From NCBI RefSeq assembly GCF_000344615.1, contig NZ_KB467824.1:1788583-1852582 (forward strand): a stretch of 64,000 nt of DNA, in the 5' to 3' direction. Positions within the stretch are counted from its first letter, which is position 1; each line of letters opens with the position of its first letter. Of this stretch, positions 15,910-24,449 are shown piece after piece. The notes beneath the pieces were generated by a model. It ran no database searches and was not told the origin of the DNA. It saw only the letters and a list, made by a program, of their open reading frames with translations. The position numbers and the translations under genes are program-made. The stretch comes from Janthinobacterium sp. CG3 (GTDB lineage: Bacteria > Pseudomonadota > Gammaproteobacteria > Burkholderiales > Burkholderiaceae_D).

Positions 15910-17097
15910 ATGCGCGTCCTCTACCACCACCGAACCCAGGGCGAAGAGCCCGAGTCGATCCACATCGCGGCCATTGTCGAGGCCTTGCGCGCGCTCGGCC
16001 ACGAGGTGCGCGTGGTCGGCCCCGCCGCGGCGCGGCCGCACGCGACGCTGCCGCGGCGGCCCTCCGTGCTGGGCAGAATCAAGCGCGCCGCGCCCGGCCT
16101 GCTGTTTGAACTGCTGCAACTGGCCTACAACCTGGTCGTCGACCGGCGCATCGCCAGGGCGATCGAGGAATTCCAGCCCGACCTGGTGTACGAACGCTAC
16201 GCCTTGTTCAACTACGCCGGGGTACGCCGCGCCAGGCAGCGCGGCATCCCGCTGATCCTCGAAGTCAATACGCCCTACGCCCAGGCCTGGGCGACGTATT
16301 TCGGCCTGCGCCTGAAGCGGCTGGCGCGCTGGCTGGAGCGGCGCACCTGGTCGGCGGCCACGCATATCATCACCGTCACCGAGGCGCAGCGCGACATGCT
16401 GGTGCGCGAAGGCGTCGCCGCCCACGCCATCAGCGTCTGCCACAACGCCATCGACCCGGACTGGTTCGACCCGCAGCGCCAGCGCCGGCCGCAACTGGCC
16501 GCCGCGTTGGGCCTGGCCGCCACGGTGGTCGGCTTCGTCGGCACCATGAACCGCTGGCAGGGCATGCCGGCGTTTACCGCCGTGTTGCGCGCCGTCTTCG
16601 CCCGCTGCGCCGAGGTCAGCTTCCTGTTCGTCGGCGACGGCGAATTCCGCCGTGCCATCGAGGATTTTTGCCGCGCCGAGGGCTACGCGGGGCGCGTCGT
16701 GTTTACCGGGCGCAAGCCGCACGCGGAGATCCCGCCGCTGCTGGCCTTGATGGATATCGCGGTATTGCTTGATTCAAACGCCTACGGGTCGCCGATGAAA
16801 ATATTCGAATACATGGGGATGGCCAAAGCCATCATTGCGCCGCGCGTCGGCCCGGTCATGGAGGTGCTGCGCGATGGCCAGACCGGGCTGCTGATCGACG
16901 CCGGCGACGCCGCCCAGATGGCCGAGCAGATCGTCCGCCTGGTCAACGACCCGGCCTTGCGCCTGCGCCTCGGCGAAGCCGGCCGGCAGTACGTCACCAA
17001 CCACCACACCTGGCGCCAGAACGCGCTGCGCATCGAAGCGATCTACGCCGCCATCCTGGCGCCGCCACGGGCCGGCAACGCGGCGGACCCATGCTGA
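15910..17097 (+). CDS. Glycosyltransferase family 4 protein
   Basis: A 395-residue GT-B enzyme from the ATG at 15910. It starts M-R-V-L-Y-H-H-R, binds acceptor through the N-terminal Rossmann half (about 1-185), and has FVGTMNRWQGM and FVGDGEFRRAIE followed by the donor-site stretch with SPMKIFEYMGMAKAIIAP (E-x7-type Glu retained). C-terminal helix RIEAIYAAIL is typical. It follows the acyltransferase gene by 62 bases and overlaps the next gene by 7 bases, so it is in the same transcript. Retaining transfer of a hexose to a lipid-linked acceptor is expected; the sugar is unknown. Confidence 0.88.
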   Translation: MRVLYHHRTQGEEPESIHIAAIVEALRALGHEVRVVGPAAARPHATLPRRPSVLGRIKRAAPGLLFELLQLAYNLVVDRRIARAIEEFQPDLVYERYALFNYAGVRRARQRGIPLILEVNTPYAQAWATYFGLRLKRLARWLERRTWSAATHIITVTEAQRDMLVREGVAAHAISVCHNAIDPDWFDPQRQRRPQLAAALGLAATVVGFVGTMNRWQGMPAFTAVLRAVFARCAEVSFLFVGDGEFRRAIEDFCRAEGYAGRVVFTGRKPHAEIPPLLALMDIAVLLDSNAYGSPMKIFEYMGMAKAIIAPRVGPVMEVLRDGQTGLLIDAGDAAQMAEQIVRLVNDPALRLRLGEAGRQYVTNHHTWRQNALRIEAIYAAILAPPRAGNAADPC

Positions 17098-18503
17098 AAA
17101 GACGCCTCGACCTCTGGCTGCCCTCGTATATCGCGTCGGCGCCGCAACGGGCCTACCAGCGCATCGCGCGGGCCGGGCGCACCACCCACATCCTGTTCCT
17201 GGTGTGCGACCATTTCGAGCCGAAGCACAGCGAGTCGCCGCATCCCGTCAGCGCCGAGCAGGCGGTGCGTCTGGTGCAGGCCTGGCACGCGGGCTACGCC
17301 AGTTTCCAGCAGCGCTGCCGCAGCGCCTTCGGCACGGCGCCGCTGCACACCTGGTTCTATCCGCCCCACCACGGCGTGGAGGCGCTGGCCAGCTTGGCGG
17401 CGATGGCCCACGCCGGCCTGGGCGAAGTGGAATTGCACTACCACCACGACGGCGACACCGACGCCACGCTGGAGCGCGACCTGCGCGCCGTGCTGGCCGA
17501 ATACAACCGCTGGGGCCTGCTGCTCGAATCGGGGGCGGCGCCGCGCACGGCATTCGGCTTCGTCCACGGCGACTGGGCCCTGGGCAATTCCGGCGGCGGC
17601 CGCTTTTGCGGCGTCAACGACGAGCTGAGCATTTTACAAAAGCTCGGTTGCTGGGCCGACCTGACCATGCCCTCGGGCGAAAAATACCAGACGCGCAAGA
17701 TCAATTCCGTCTACTACGGCAAGGGCGACCCGCACCGCGCCAAGGCGCACAACTGGGGGCCGGACGCGCGCGTCGGCCAGCGCGCCGCCGAGGGCCTGAT
17801 GTTGATCCAGGGGCCGCTGGGCATCAACTGGGGCGCGCCGTCCTATCCGCGGATTGAAAACGCCAGCCTGACCAGCGAAAACTGGGGCCGGCCCGACCGC
17901 ATCCGCAAATGGATCGACTGCAACGTGCACGTCGCCGGCCGGCCCGAGTGGCTGTTCGTCAAACTGCACACCCACGGCGCCGTCGAGCGCGACCTCGACG
18001 CCCTGTTCGGCGAGCGGGCCATGCGCATGCACCGCACCCTTAACGAGCACTACAACGACGGCCGGCGCTACCGCCTGCACTATGTGACGGCGCGCCAAGC
18101 CTACAATATCGCCAAGGCGGCCGAGCACGGCCACAGCGGCGATCCGGCCGATTACCTCGATTTCCACATCGCCGAACCGGCCACCGCCCATTACACCGCC
18201 AACGCCCGCCACGTGCTCGGGCATTGCAGCGCCGAGCGACTCAGCATCGGCGCGTTCGAAGCCGGCAGGCTGGTGCAGATCCGCAGCCGCATCGGCCCCT
18301 TCGCCAGCCTGAACGGTCCGATCGGCGCCTACGAGGTCGACGCGCGCCAGCGCCGCGTGCGTATCGAAGCGAACGGCACGGTGGAACTCTGGTTGCGCGG
18401 CGACGCCAGCGCCGAGGTCGTCGAGGGCGCCGGCGCCGTCCTCGGGAACGGCCCGGTGCGGCACCTGGAGGTCGAGCGCTACTGCGTCCTCGGTTATCGC
18501 TGA
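17091..18503 (+). CDS. Conserved-looking protein of unknown function in the glycan operon
   Basis: A 470-residue soluble protein I do not recognise. No signal peptide or membrane segment is apparent. It contains several His/Asp clusters that look like a metal site: VCDHFEPKH near residue 38, WFYPPHHG near 85, ELHYHHDGDTD near 115 and FVHGDWALGN near 155. The pattern of an early Asp-His pair with later HxxHH-like clusters recalls polysaccharide deacetylases and related TIM-barrel hydrolases, but the NodB motifs are not present. It overlaps the preceding glycosyltransferase by 7 bases and closes the first plus-strand operon, so a role in glycan modification or turnover is likely. Confidence 0.7.
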   Translation: MLKRRLDLWLPSYIASAPQRAYQRIARAGRTTHILFLVCDHFEPKHSESPHPVSAEQAVRLVQAWHAGYASFQQRCRSAFGTAPLHTWFYPPHHGVEALASLAAMAHAGLGEVELHYHHDGDTDATLERDLRAVLAEYNRWGLLLESGAAPRTAFGFVHGDWALGNSGGGRFCGVNDELSILQKLGCWADLTMPSGEKYQTRKINSVYYGKGDPHRAKAHNWGPDARVGQRAAEGLMLIQGPLGINWGAPSYPRIENASLTSENWGRPDRIRKWIDCNVHVAGRPEWLFVKLHTHGAVERDLDALFGERAMRMHRTLNEHYNDGRRYRLHYVTARQAYNIAKAAEHGHSGDPADYLDFHIAEPATAHYTANARHVLGHCSAERLSIGAFEAGRLVQIRSRIGPFASLNGPIGAYEVDARQRRVRIEANGTVELWLRGDASAEVVEGAGAVLGNGPVRHLEVERYCVLGYR

Positions 18504-18893
18504 GGCACACCCGGACGGCGCCCGCACCGGTCCACGCCGCGGCGACATTTTGACATGCCACAATGCGCGATCTTATCAATACGTCATCATAACCATGTCG
18601 TGCCGCGTTGTGTAACGCCAGCAGCGCACGCGATTTGCACGCAACGCCGCGGTTGACCGGCGCCGTGCAAGCCCGGCAAAAGAGCGCCGCCGCAAACGGC
18701 TATACCGAACGGCGACAGGTCAGACGACACAGGGGGCAACACGGTGTACCATCGCGGCGGCGGGTGGCACGCCGGTCGCGCGGCGGGCAAGCGGCCGCCG
18801 TCGCCCGTACCGTTCGTCCAAGGCGGCGCGCACCCATTACTTGCCATCCGCACGCCGGCGCCCGGAGTGTGAACGGCCACGGACCCAATTGCC
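18504..18893. promoter_or_regulatory. Intergenic region with a sigma70-type promoter candidate
   Basis: A 390-base gap without a convincing gene. At 18550-18555 there is a perfect -35 TTGACA, 17 bases later TTATCA (18573-18578) as a plausible -10 for plus-strand transcription. The start site would lie near 18585, leaving a leader of about 300 bases before the GT2 gene at 18894, which is unusually long. The leader is GC-rich and may fold, but I recognise no riboswitch. The AT-rich patch at 18550-18605 stands out from its surroundings. Confidence 0.5.
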
Positions 18894-20033
18894 ATGAAAA
18901 CCGTTTTTTGGACCTCCCTTTTCTTGATCGTGTATCCCTACCTGGTCTATCCCCTCGTCATGTTAGCGATAGGGAAAATGCGCCCGCGCAAGGTCGCGCG
19001 CGCCCCCTGCCTGCCGACGATGACGATTCTGATCCCCGCCTACAACGAAGTGGCCATGATCGGCGCGACGATCCAAAACAAGCTCGACCAAGGCTACCCC
19101 GCTGACAGGCTGCAAATCATCGTCATCTCCGACGGTTCCGCCGACGGCACCGACGACGTGGTGAAAGGCTTCGGCCGGCACGCCGTGAAGCTGCTGCGGC
19201 GCGAGCGGCGCGAGGGCAAGGCCGCGGCGCTCAACGAGGCGGTGCGCCTGGCAAGCGGCGACATCATCATCTTCAGCGACGCCAACACCCTGTTCGGCGC
19301 CAACGCCTTGCAGCGGATCGCGGCCAACTTCGCCGACCCGGAAATCGGCTACCTGACCGGATCGCTGCAATTCGTCACCGACGGCGGCAATGCCAGCGGC
19401 GCCGGCGCGCGGGCGTATATGCGCTACGAAAACCTGGTGCGCGGCATCGAAACCGCGGCCGGCTCCATCATCGGCGTCAACGGCGGCGTCGACGCGATCC
19501 GCCGCCGGCTGTACGTCGACACCCCGCCGGCGCTGATTACCGACCTCATCCTGCCGCTGTCGGTGATCGCCGGCGGACACCGCGTGATCTTCGACCCGCA
19601 GATCGACGCGTTCGAGACGCCCAACACCGACGTTTCCTGCGAATTCAGGATGCGCGTGCGGGTCGCCTTGCGCGCGCTGCAAGGACTCACCTATATGCGC
19701 AAACTGCTCAACCCGCTGCACTACCCGCTGGTGTCGTTCAGCCTGTTTTCCCACAAGGTGCTGCGTTATCTCGGCTTTGTGTTCATGCCGGCAGCCCTGG
19801 CCAGCAATATAGCGCTGGCCCCCACGCAGGCGCTGTACCGGGTCTTGCTGGTGCTACAGCTCGGCGTGTATTGCCTCGCGGCCCTCGGCCTGATGCACAA
19901 TTTACCCGGCTGGCTGAGGAAAATCACCACCGTGCCCAGTTACTTTGCGCTCTCCAACGCCGCGTTCGCCGTCGCGGCCTACCGTTTTCTGCGCGGCGAC
20001 ACGCTGGCCGTCTGGCAACCGCGCGCAGGTTGA
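18894..20033 (+). CDS. Membrane-anchored glycosyltransferase family 2 protein
   Basis: A 379-residue processive-type GT2. One N-terminal membrane segment (about 4-26) precedes the GT-A domain, which has ILIPAYNE, VISDGSADGT, the metal-binding DxD-like FSDANT, and the acceptor-side region with ETPNTD. Two or three C-terminal membrane helices (about 285-365) complete the topology seen in cellulose-synthase-like and IcaA-like enzymes, though the usual QxxRW motif reads CEFRMR here. It would elongate or add a sugar at the inner membrane. It is separated from the previous operon by its own promoter region and is convergent with the ATPase gene, 6 bases between stops. Confidence 0.87.
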   Translation: MKTVFWTSLFLIVYPYLVYPLVMLAIGKMRPRKVARAPCLPTMTILIPAYNEVAMIGATIQNKLDQGYPADRLQIIVISDGSADGTDDVVKGFGRHAVKLLRRERREGKAAALNEAVRLASGDIIIFSDANTLFGANALQRIAANFADPEIGYLTGSLQFVTDGGNASGAGARAYMRYENLVRGIETAAGSIIGVNGGVDAIRRRLYVDTPPALITDLILPLSVIAGGHRVIFDPQIDAFETPNTDVSCEFRMRVRVALRALQGLTYMRKLLNPLHYPLVSFSLFSHKVLRYLGFVFMPAALASNIALAPTQALYRVLLVLQLGVYCLAALGLMHNLPGWLRKITTVPSYFALSNAAFAVAAYRFLRGDTLAVWQPRAG

Positions 20034-20039
20034 GCGCCG

Positions 20040-21077
20040 TCAGGGTCGCTGCGCGTCGTCGCCGGCAGCTTGCTGGATCGCCGCGACCAGGCGGCCGAGC
20101 AGGCTCAGCGCGCTGGCGTTGTTGCGCGACAGGCCGTCCAAGGCCGCCTCCAGGCGCGCCATCCGCGCCTCCAGTTCGGCCGGCGCCGCCGCCGCGCCCT
20201 GCTGTCCGGGGCCGCCCTGCCGCTCCGGCGGCGCGGGGCCAGCGGCGTCGGGGCGGGCCGGCGCGGCCGTCTCGGCGGCCATTTCCGACGCCAGCTCCAG
20301 CACGTCGTCGCCGCCGATGGCGCGGCTATTGGCAAGAAAGCCCATCAGCAGCAAGCGGTCGCAGAGGGCGTTGATGCGCCGCGGAATGCCGGCGCTGGCC
20401 GCATGGATGGCCGCGAAGGCCTGTTCCGCGAACAGCGGCGCATTGTCCCAGCCGACGTGGCGCAGCCGGTGTTCGATGTAGCGCCGGGTTTCCGCGCCGT
20501 CGAGCGGGCCGATGTGGCAGGCGGCAATCACGCGCTGGCGCAATTGGGTCATCTGCGCGCTCTGCAGCGTGTGGCGGAACTCCGGTTGGCCGATCAGGAA
20601 GCTTTGCAGCAAGGCATGGGTGTTGAGCTGGAAATTCGATAGCATGCGCAACTCCTCGACCGCCTGCATGCTCAAGTTCTGGGCCTCGTCCACCACCAGC
20701 ATGCAGCGCTTGCCGGCCCGGTAGGCGCTGCCGAAGAAGGCCTCGAGCGCGATCAACAATTCGGCCTTGCTGGCCCGCACCACCGGCAGGCCGAAGGCCG
20801 TGCCGACCAGGCGTAGCGCGTCGTCCGCCCCCAGTTGCGTGCTCACCAGGTGGGCGCACAGGTATTTTTCGGGATCCAGCTTGCCGAACACGTTGCGCAC
20901 CAGCGTGGTCTTGCCGGCACCGACCTCACCGGTGATGACGATGAAGCCCTCGTTGCGGTGCATGCCGTAGACCAGGTAATCCATGGCGCGCCGGTGCTGC
21001 AGGCTGCCGAAATAAAACGCGGGATCGGGATTGGTCTGGAAGGGCTTGCCGGTAAAGCCGTAGAATTGTTCGTACAT
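20040..21077 (-). CDS. XrtA-system-associated AAA ATPase
   Basis: A 345-residue P-loop ATPase of the GspA/ExeA-like group found in exosortase-A polysaccharide loci. From the ATG at 21077 it starts M-Y-E-Q-F-Y-G-F-T-G-K-P-F, the family hallmark. Walker A is GEVGAGKTT (50-58) and Walker B LVVDEAQ (127-133); a sensor arginine region follows (PLDGAETRRYIEHRL). The C-terminal 70 residues are Ala/Pro rich and end in a helix. In such loci it is thought to control the export or assembly machinery, but the mechanism is unproven. It is the last gene of the minus-strand operon, 111 bases after the kinase gene, in a gap with strong GC hairpins. Confidence 0.88.
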   Translation of the reverse strand: MYEQFYGFTGKPFQTNPDPAFYFGSLQHRRAMDYLVYGMHRNEGFIVITGEVGAGKTTLVRNVFGKLDPEKYLCAHLVSTQLGADDALRLVGTAFGLPVVRASKAELLIALEAFFGSAYRAGKRCMLVVDEAQNLSMQAVEELRMLSNFQLNTHALLQSFLIGQPEFRHTLQSAQMTQLRQRVIAACHIGPLDGAETRRYIEHRLRHVGWDNAPLFAEQAFAAIHAASAGIPRRINALCDRLLLMGFLANSRAIGGDDVLELASEMAAETAAPARPDAAGPAPPERQGGPGQQGAAAAPAELEARMARLEAALDGLSRNNASALSLLGRLVAAIQQAAGDDAQRP

Positions 21078-21188
21078 GATTTGTCCAGGCTCCAGGGACG
21101 CTGTGTCGGATAGCGGCAACCGCCCGCTCGCGGAGCGCGCGCGCCCAAGCGCGCGAAGGCGCGCGAACGCGCACCGCCAGCCGGGACG

Positions 21189-22064
21189 CTAGCGCGCATA
21201 ACCGTAGCCGTAAGCGGGGCCGTACTGATAGCCGTGGGCAAGGCGGCCAAGCGGACGCGCCCGGTTCAACACCAGCAACTTGACCGGGCAAGAGGCAATC
21301 GTGGCCAAGGCGTCGCGGGTGGCGCTGTGCAGGCTTTCCTCCGCCTGCAGCACGAACACGATCTGCCCCATGTGGGTCGCCAGCACCTGCGCTTCCGTGG
21401 TCATCAGCAGGGGCGGCGAGTCGAAGACGATGATACGGTCGGCGTAGCGGTTGGCCATTTCGTCCAACAGGCGCGCCATCGCCTCGCTGGCCAGCATTTC
21501 CGTTGCCTGGGCGGCGCGGGTGCCGGCCATCAGCAGATTGAGTTTTTCTACGTTGGTGCGCAACAGTACCTCGCCCAATGGCAAGGATCTGTTGTGCAGC
21601 ATGTCAAGCAAACCGCTTTGCGCCGGCACGCCCAGCATGGACGGCAGCGAGGGCCGGGCCACGTCTGCGTCCACCAGCAACACGGTGCGCTCGAGTTCCA
21701 TGGCGATACTCAGCGCCAGGTTGAGCGCGGTGAAACTCTTACCCTCCCCCGCCAGCGCGCTCGTCACCATGATCAAGTTGGCGTGGCGCACGGCGCTGCC
21801 GGCGCGCGCGTTGGCCAGCAGCGGGCGTTTAATCACGCGCAACTCCTCGGCCAGCAGCGAACTCGGTTGGCCGGGCATGATGAAGCCGGCGGCGGCCAGC
21901 CCGGCCAGGTCGATGTCCACCCGCGGCGCCATGGCCGGCCCGGCGCCGGCGGGATCGCCGCCGGCGCCGCGGGCGGCGCCCCGCGGCGGCGCCTCCGGCC
22001 TGCCATCGGGCCGCTCCCGGCCGGGCAGCTTGAGGTAGGCGGCGGCTTTTTCGATGAGACTCAT
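21189..22064 (-). CDS. Bacterial tyrosine autokinase, CpsD/EpsG type
   Basis: A 291-residue BY-kinase. Walker A is ALAGEGKS (about 103-110), Walker A' VLLVDAD (128-134) and Walker B IIVFDSPP. The last 15 residues form a tyrosine cluster (YQYGPAYGYGY), the autophosphorylation site that governs polymer length through the partner chain-length protein. It lacks the membrane domain of fused Wzc proteins, and the separate Wzz-type gene is directly upstream (10-base gap), the split arrangement known from Gram-positive and XrtA loci. Residues 15-45 are Arg/Gly/Pro rich and variable. Confidence 0.92.
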   Translation of the reverse strand: MSLIEKAAAYLKLPGRERPDGRPEAPPRGAARGAGGDPAGAGPAMAPRVDIDLAGLAAAGFIMPGQPSSLLAEELRVIKRPLLANARAGSAVRHANLIMVTSALAGEGKSFTALNLALSIAMELERTVLLVDADVARPSLPSMLGVPAQSGLLDMLHNRSLPLGEVLLRTNVEKLNLLMAGTRAAQATEMLASEAMARLLDEMANRYADRIIVFDSPPLLMTTEAQVLATHMGQIVFVLQAEESLHSATRDALATIASCPVKLLVLNRARPLGRLAHGYQYGPAYGYGYAR

Positions 22065-22074
22065 AGTATTTCCT

Positions 22075-23652
22075 TCACGCCTGGGATCTGCTCAGCAGCG
22101 CACCCGCGATGACGACGCCGATGTAGACGGCGAACAAAACGGCGCCGGTCAGCGCGAAGCGCGCCAGGCGCAACTGCTGCTCGTCCGTGGCGGCGGCGCT
22201 GGGCACCACGGAAATCACGCCCAGTACGCGTAATCCGGTCAGCTCGGCCACCTGGGACCGGTCATAGAAGCGCGCGCGCAATTCCTTGGCCAAAAACATC
22301 GCGCCGAGCCCGGCCAGCAGCGCGCCGACCAGGCCGGCGGCCAGCGCCAGAAGGCGCGACGTCGACGACGCCGGCGCCACCCGCGGCGGGTCGATCAGGC
22401 GGAAGTCGCCAACCCCGGCGACCGATTGCATGTCCCCGGCGATGCTGGCGGACTCGCGCCGTTTGGCCAGTTCGTCATAGTTTTTCTTGTTGATCTGGTA
22501 GTCGCGGTTGAGCTGGGCCAGGTGCACCTCGTATTCCGGCATGCGCCGCCCCAGTTCGAGCAACGCCTGGTGGCGCGCGGCGTACTGCGCGACCCGGGTC
22601 TGCAGCGACGCCACCGCGGCGTCGGCCTGCGCCAGCGCCACCCGCAACGGGTCGGCGGCGGCGCGCGCGTCCCCCGCCGCGGCCTGGGCCCTGGCGAGCG
22701 GCCTGGGCCTGGCGGGATCGGCCGGCGGCAGTTGCCGGCGTTGCTCCTTGAGACCGGCCAGGGCGCGGCGCGCGTCGCCGACGTCGGGATGCCTTTCCGT
22801 GTACTTTTGCAGCAAGCCGTCCAGCGCCAGCTGGCCGGCCTCGATGCGGGCGTCGAGGTCGGCCGCCGCCACGCCCGCACGGCCGCCGCCGGCCGCCGCC
22901 GCCGCGGCGCCGTTCTCCAGCGCCAGGCTGCGCCGGTAGGCGTCGCGGCTGTTCTCGGCCTCGCGCAGTTGCAGTTCGGCGGCGCCGAGTTGCTCCTTCA
23001 CCGCCGCGAGCTGGACCTGGTAGCCGCTGCCCTCCTCCGTCACCGCGCCGGCCCCGGCCATGTGCTGGGCCTTGAACTCGCGCAGACGCGCGTCGGCTTC
23101 CTGCAACTTTTCTTCATAGGCGTTGGCCTGCTGGTCGAGGAATCGCCTGGCCGCATCGTTGTCGGTGGCGCGTCCGCCCTTGCTGGAGTCGATGAACTTG
23201 GTCACCAACAATTCCACCATGCGTTTCGCGCGCTGCGGCTGGGTATCGCGGTAGCGCAGGATATAGGTATTGCTTTTCTCGCCGGCCGCTTCGATCGCCA
23301 GCACGTCGCCGACCTCGTCGATCAGGCGCTCGCGTTGCTCGGCGCTCATGTGCCGCACGTCTAAACCGACCTCGTCAATCAATTGCGTGACGTTGGGCCG
23401 GCTGATCATCAGGCGGCTGAGCATGGCGACGCGCTGGCCGTTGTCCGGCGGCACGGTCACCCCTTCCATCAGCGGCTTCAGGATCGAGTCGGTATTGACG
23501 AACAAGCGCGCCGACGCCTCGTATTTTTTGGGAATTGAAAACACCAGCATGGCGCTGCCCATCGCCACGGCCCAGGCCGTGAACAGCCCGAGCCCGCGGT
23601 AGCGCCACATTGCCCGCAGGTGCCACAAGACCCCTGTGATTATCTTATCCAT
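22075..23652 (-). CDS. Wzz-type polysaccharide chain-length determinant, XrtA type
   Basis: A 525-residue co-polymerase protein from the ATG at 23652. A membrane segment near residues 18-36 (GLFTAWAVAMGSAMLVF) is followed by the Wzz signature region, a long periplasmic coiled coil (about 140-400, including an Ala/Gly-rich stretch near 255-275), the conserved Pro-rich RLIDPPRVAPA, and a second membrane helix (about 430-450), then a short cytoplasmic part and a further hydrophobic C-terminal helix. It would set polymer length together with the kinase encoded next. The longer frame upstream of 23652 is antisense to nothing real and lies in the frame shadow of the deacetylase gene. Confidence 0.9.
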   Translation of the reverse strand: MDKIITGVLWHLRAMWRYRGLGLFTAWAVAMGSAMLVFSIPKKYEASARLFVNTDSILKPLMEGVTVPPDNGQRVAMLSRLMISRPNVTQLIDEVGLDVRHMSAEQRERLIDEVGDVLAIEAAGEKSNTYILRYRDTQPQRAKRMVELLVTKFIDSSKGGRATDNDAARRFLDQQANAYEEKLQEADARLREFKAQHMAGAGAVTEEGSGYQVQLAAVKEQLGAAELQLREAENSRDAYRRSLALENGAAAAAAGGGRAGVAAADLDARIEAGQLALDGLLQKYTERHPDVGDARRALAGLKEQRRQLPPADPARPRPLARAQAAAGDARAAADPLRVALAQADAAVASLQTRVAQYAARHQALLELGRRMPEYEVHLAQLNRDYQINKKNYDELAKRRESASIAGDMQSVAGVGDFRLIDPPRVAPASSTSRLLALAAGLVGALLAGLGAMFLAKELRARFYDRSQVAELTGLRVLGVISVVPSAAATDEQQLRLARFALTGAVLFAVYIGVVIAGALLSRSQA

Positions 23653-23789
23653 CAGGACCGTCCGTTGAGTTCGACCGCCGCCGGGGTGCGCTGTTCGTTT
23701 GCCGGCGACCCATGCGCCTGGCACCCGTCCAAGATAGGGCAAACTTCCCCGCGCGTATTGGCTTGCGTCAAATTTGCGCGCGCCACCGT

Positions 23790-24449
23790 TCAGCGCGGCG
23801 CCGCCGCGCCACCGGGAATCGCCGCGAAGCCCAGGCCGCCGGCCAGCCATTCGGGTATCAGGGCGCGCAACACGGCGAGCGTGTGTTCGTTGTGGTCGTG
23901 GAACAAGGCAATATCCCCGGCGCCGGGCGGAGTCGCGCGCACCCGCGCCAGCAGGCGCTCGGCGCCGTCGCGCCGGTAGTCGCCGTAGGTTTTGCTCCAG
24001 TGCACCATGCAATACCCGAGCATGGCGACATGGTGGATCGCCGCCAGGTCGACCCGGCCGCGGGGCGGCCGGAACAAGGCCGTATCGACGCCGCAGGCGG
24101 CGCCGATGGCCAACCGGCAGCGCTGCAAGTCGGCGCCCAGTTCGGGCCGCGAGCGCCCGACGATGTCGCGGTGGCTCCAGGTGTGGCCGCCGATGGCGTG
24201 GCCCTCGGCGGCGATGCGCCGCATCAGCGCGGCCTGCCCGCTTACCTTGTCGCCGATGACAAAGAAGCTGGCCTTGACGCCGTGCGCCGCCAGCAGGTCG
24301 AGCAGCGCCGGCGTGTGCAGCGGGTCGGGGCCGTCGTCGAAGGTCAGCGCCATGGCGCCGTGCCCGGCCGGCAGGCGCCACAGGAAGCGCCGCGGCGAAT
24401 AGCAGCGCTGCAGCAAGGCCTTGCCGGCGTCCCTAATGGCGAGCGTCAT
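23790..24449 (-). CDS. Polysaccharide deacetylase (NodB-like)
   Basis: A 219-residue carbohydrate esterase family 4 protein. The five CE4 motifs are visible: TFDDGPD (catalytic Asp and first metal Asp), HTWSH (metal His pair), RPPRG, and the late IALFHDH with the catalytic His. It would remove N-acetyl groups from amino sugars of the repeat unit. No signal peptide, so it may act on lipid-linked precursors in the cytoplasm. It overlaps the upstream glycosyltransferase gene by 17 bases and is followed after 137 bases by the chain-length gene. It is one of two deacetylases in this operon. Confidence 0.9.
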   Translation of the reverse strand: MTLAIRDAGKALLQRCYSPRRFLWRLPAGHGAMALTFDDGPDPLHTPALLDLLAAHGVKASFFVIGDKVSGQAALMRRIAAEGHAIGGHTWSHRDIVGRSRPELGADLQRCRLAIGAACGVDTALFRPPRGRVDLAAIHHVAMLGYCMVHWSKTYGDYRRDGAERLLARVRATPPGAGDIALFHDHNEHTLAVLRALIPEWLAGGLGFAAIPGGAAAPR

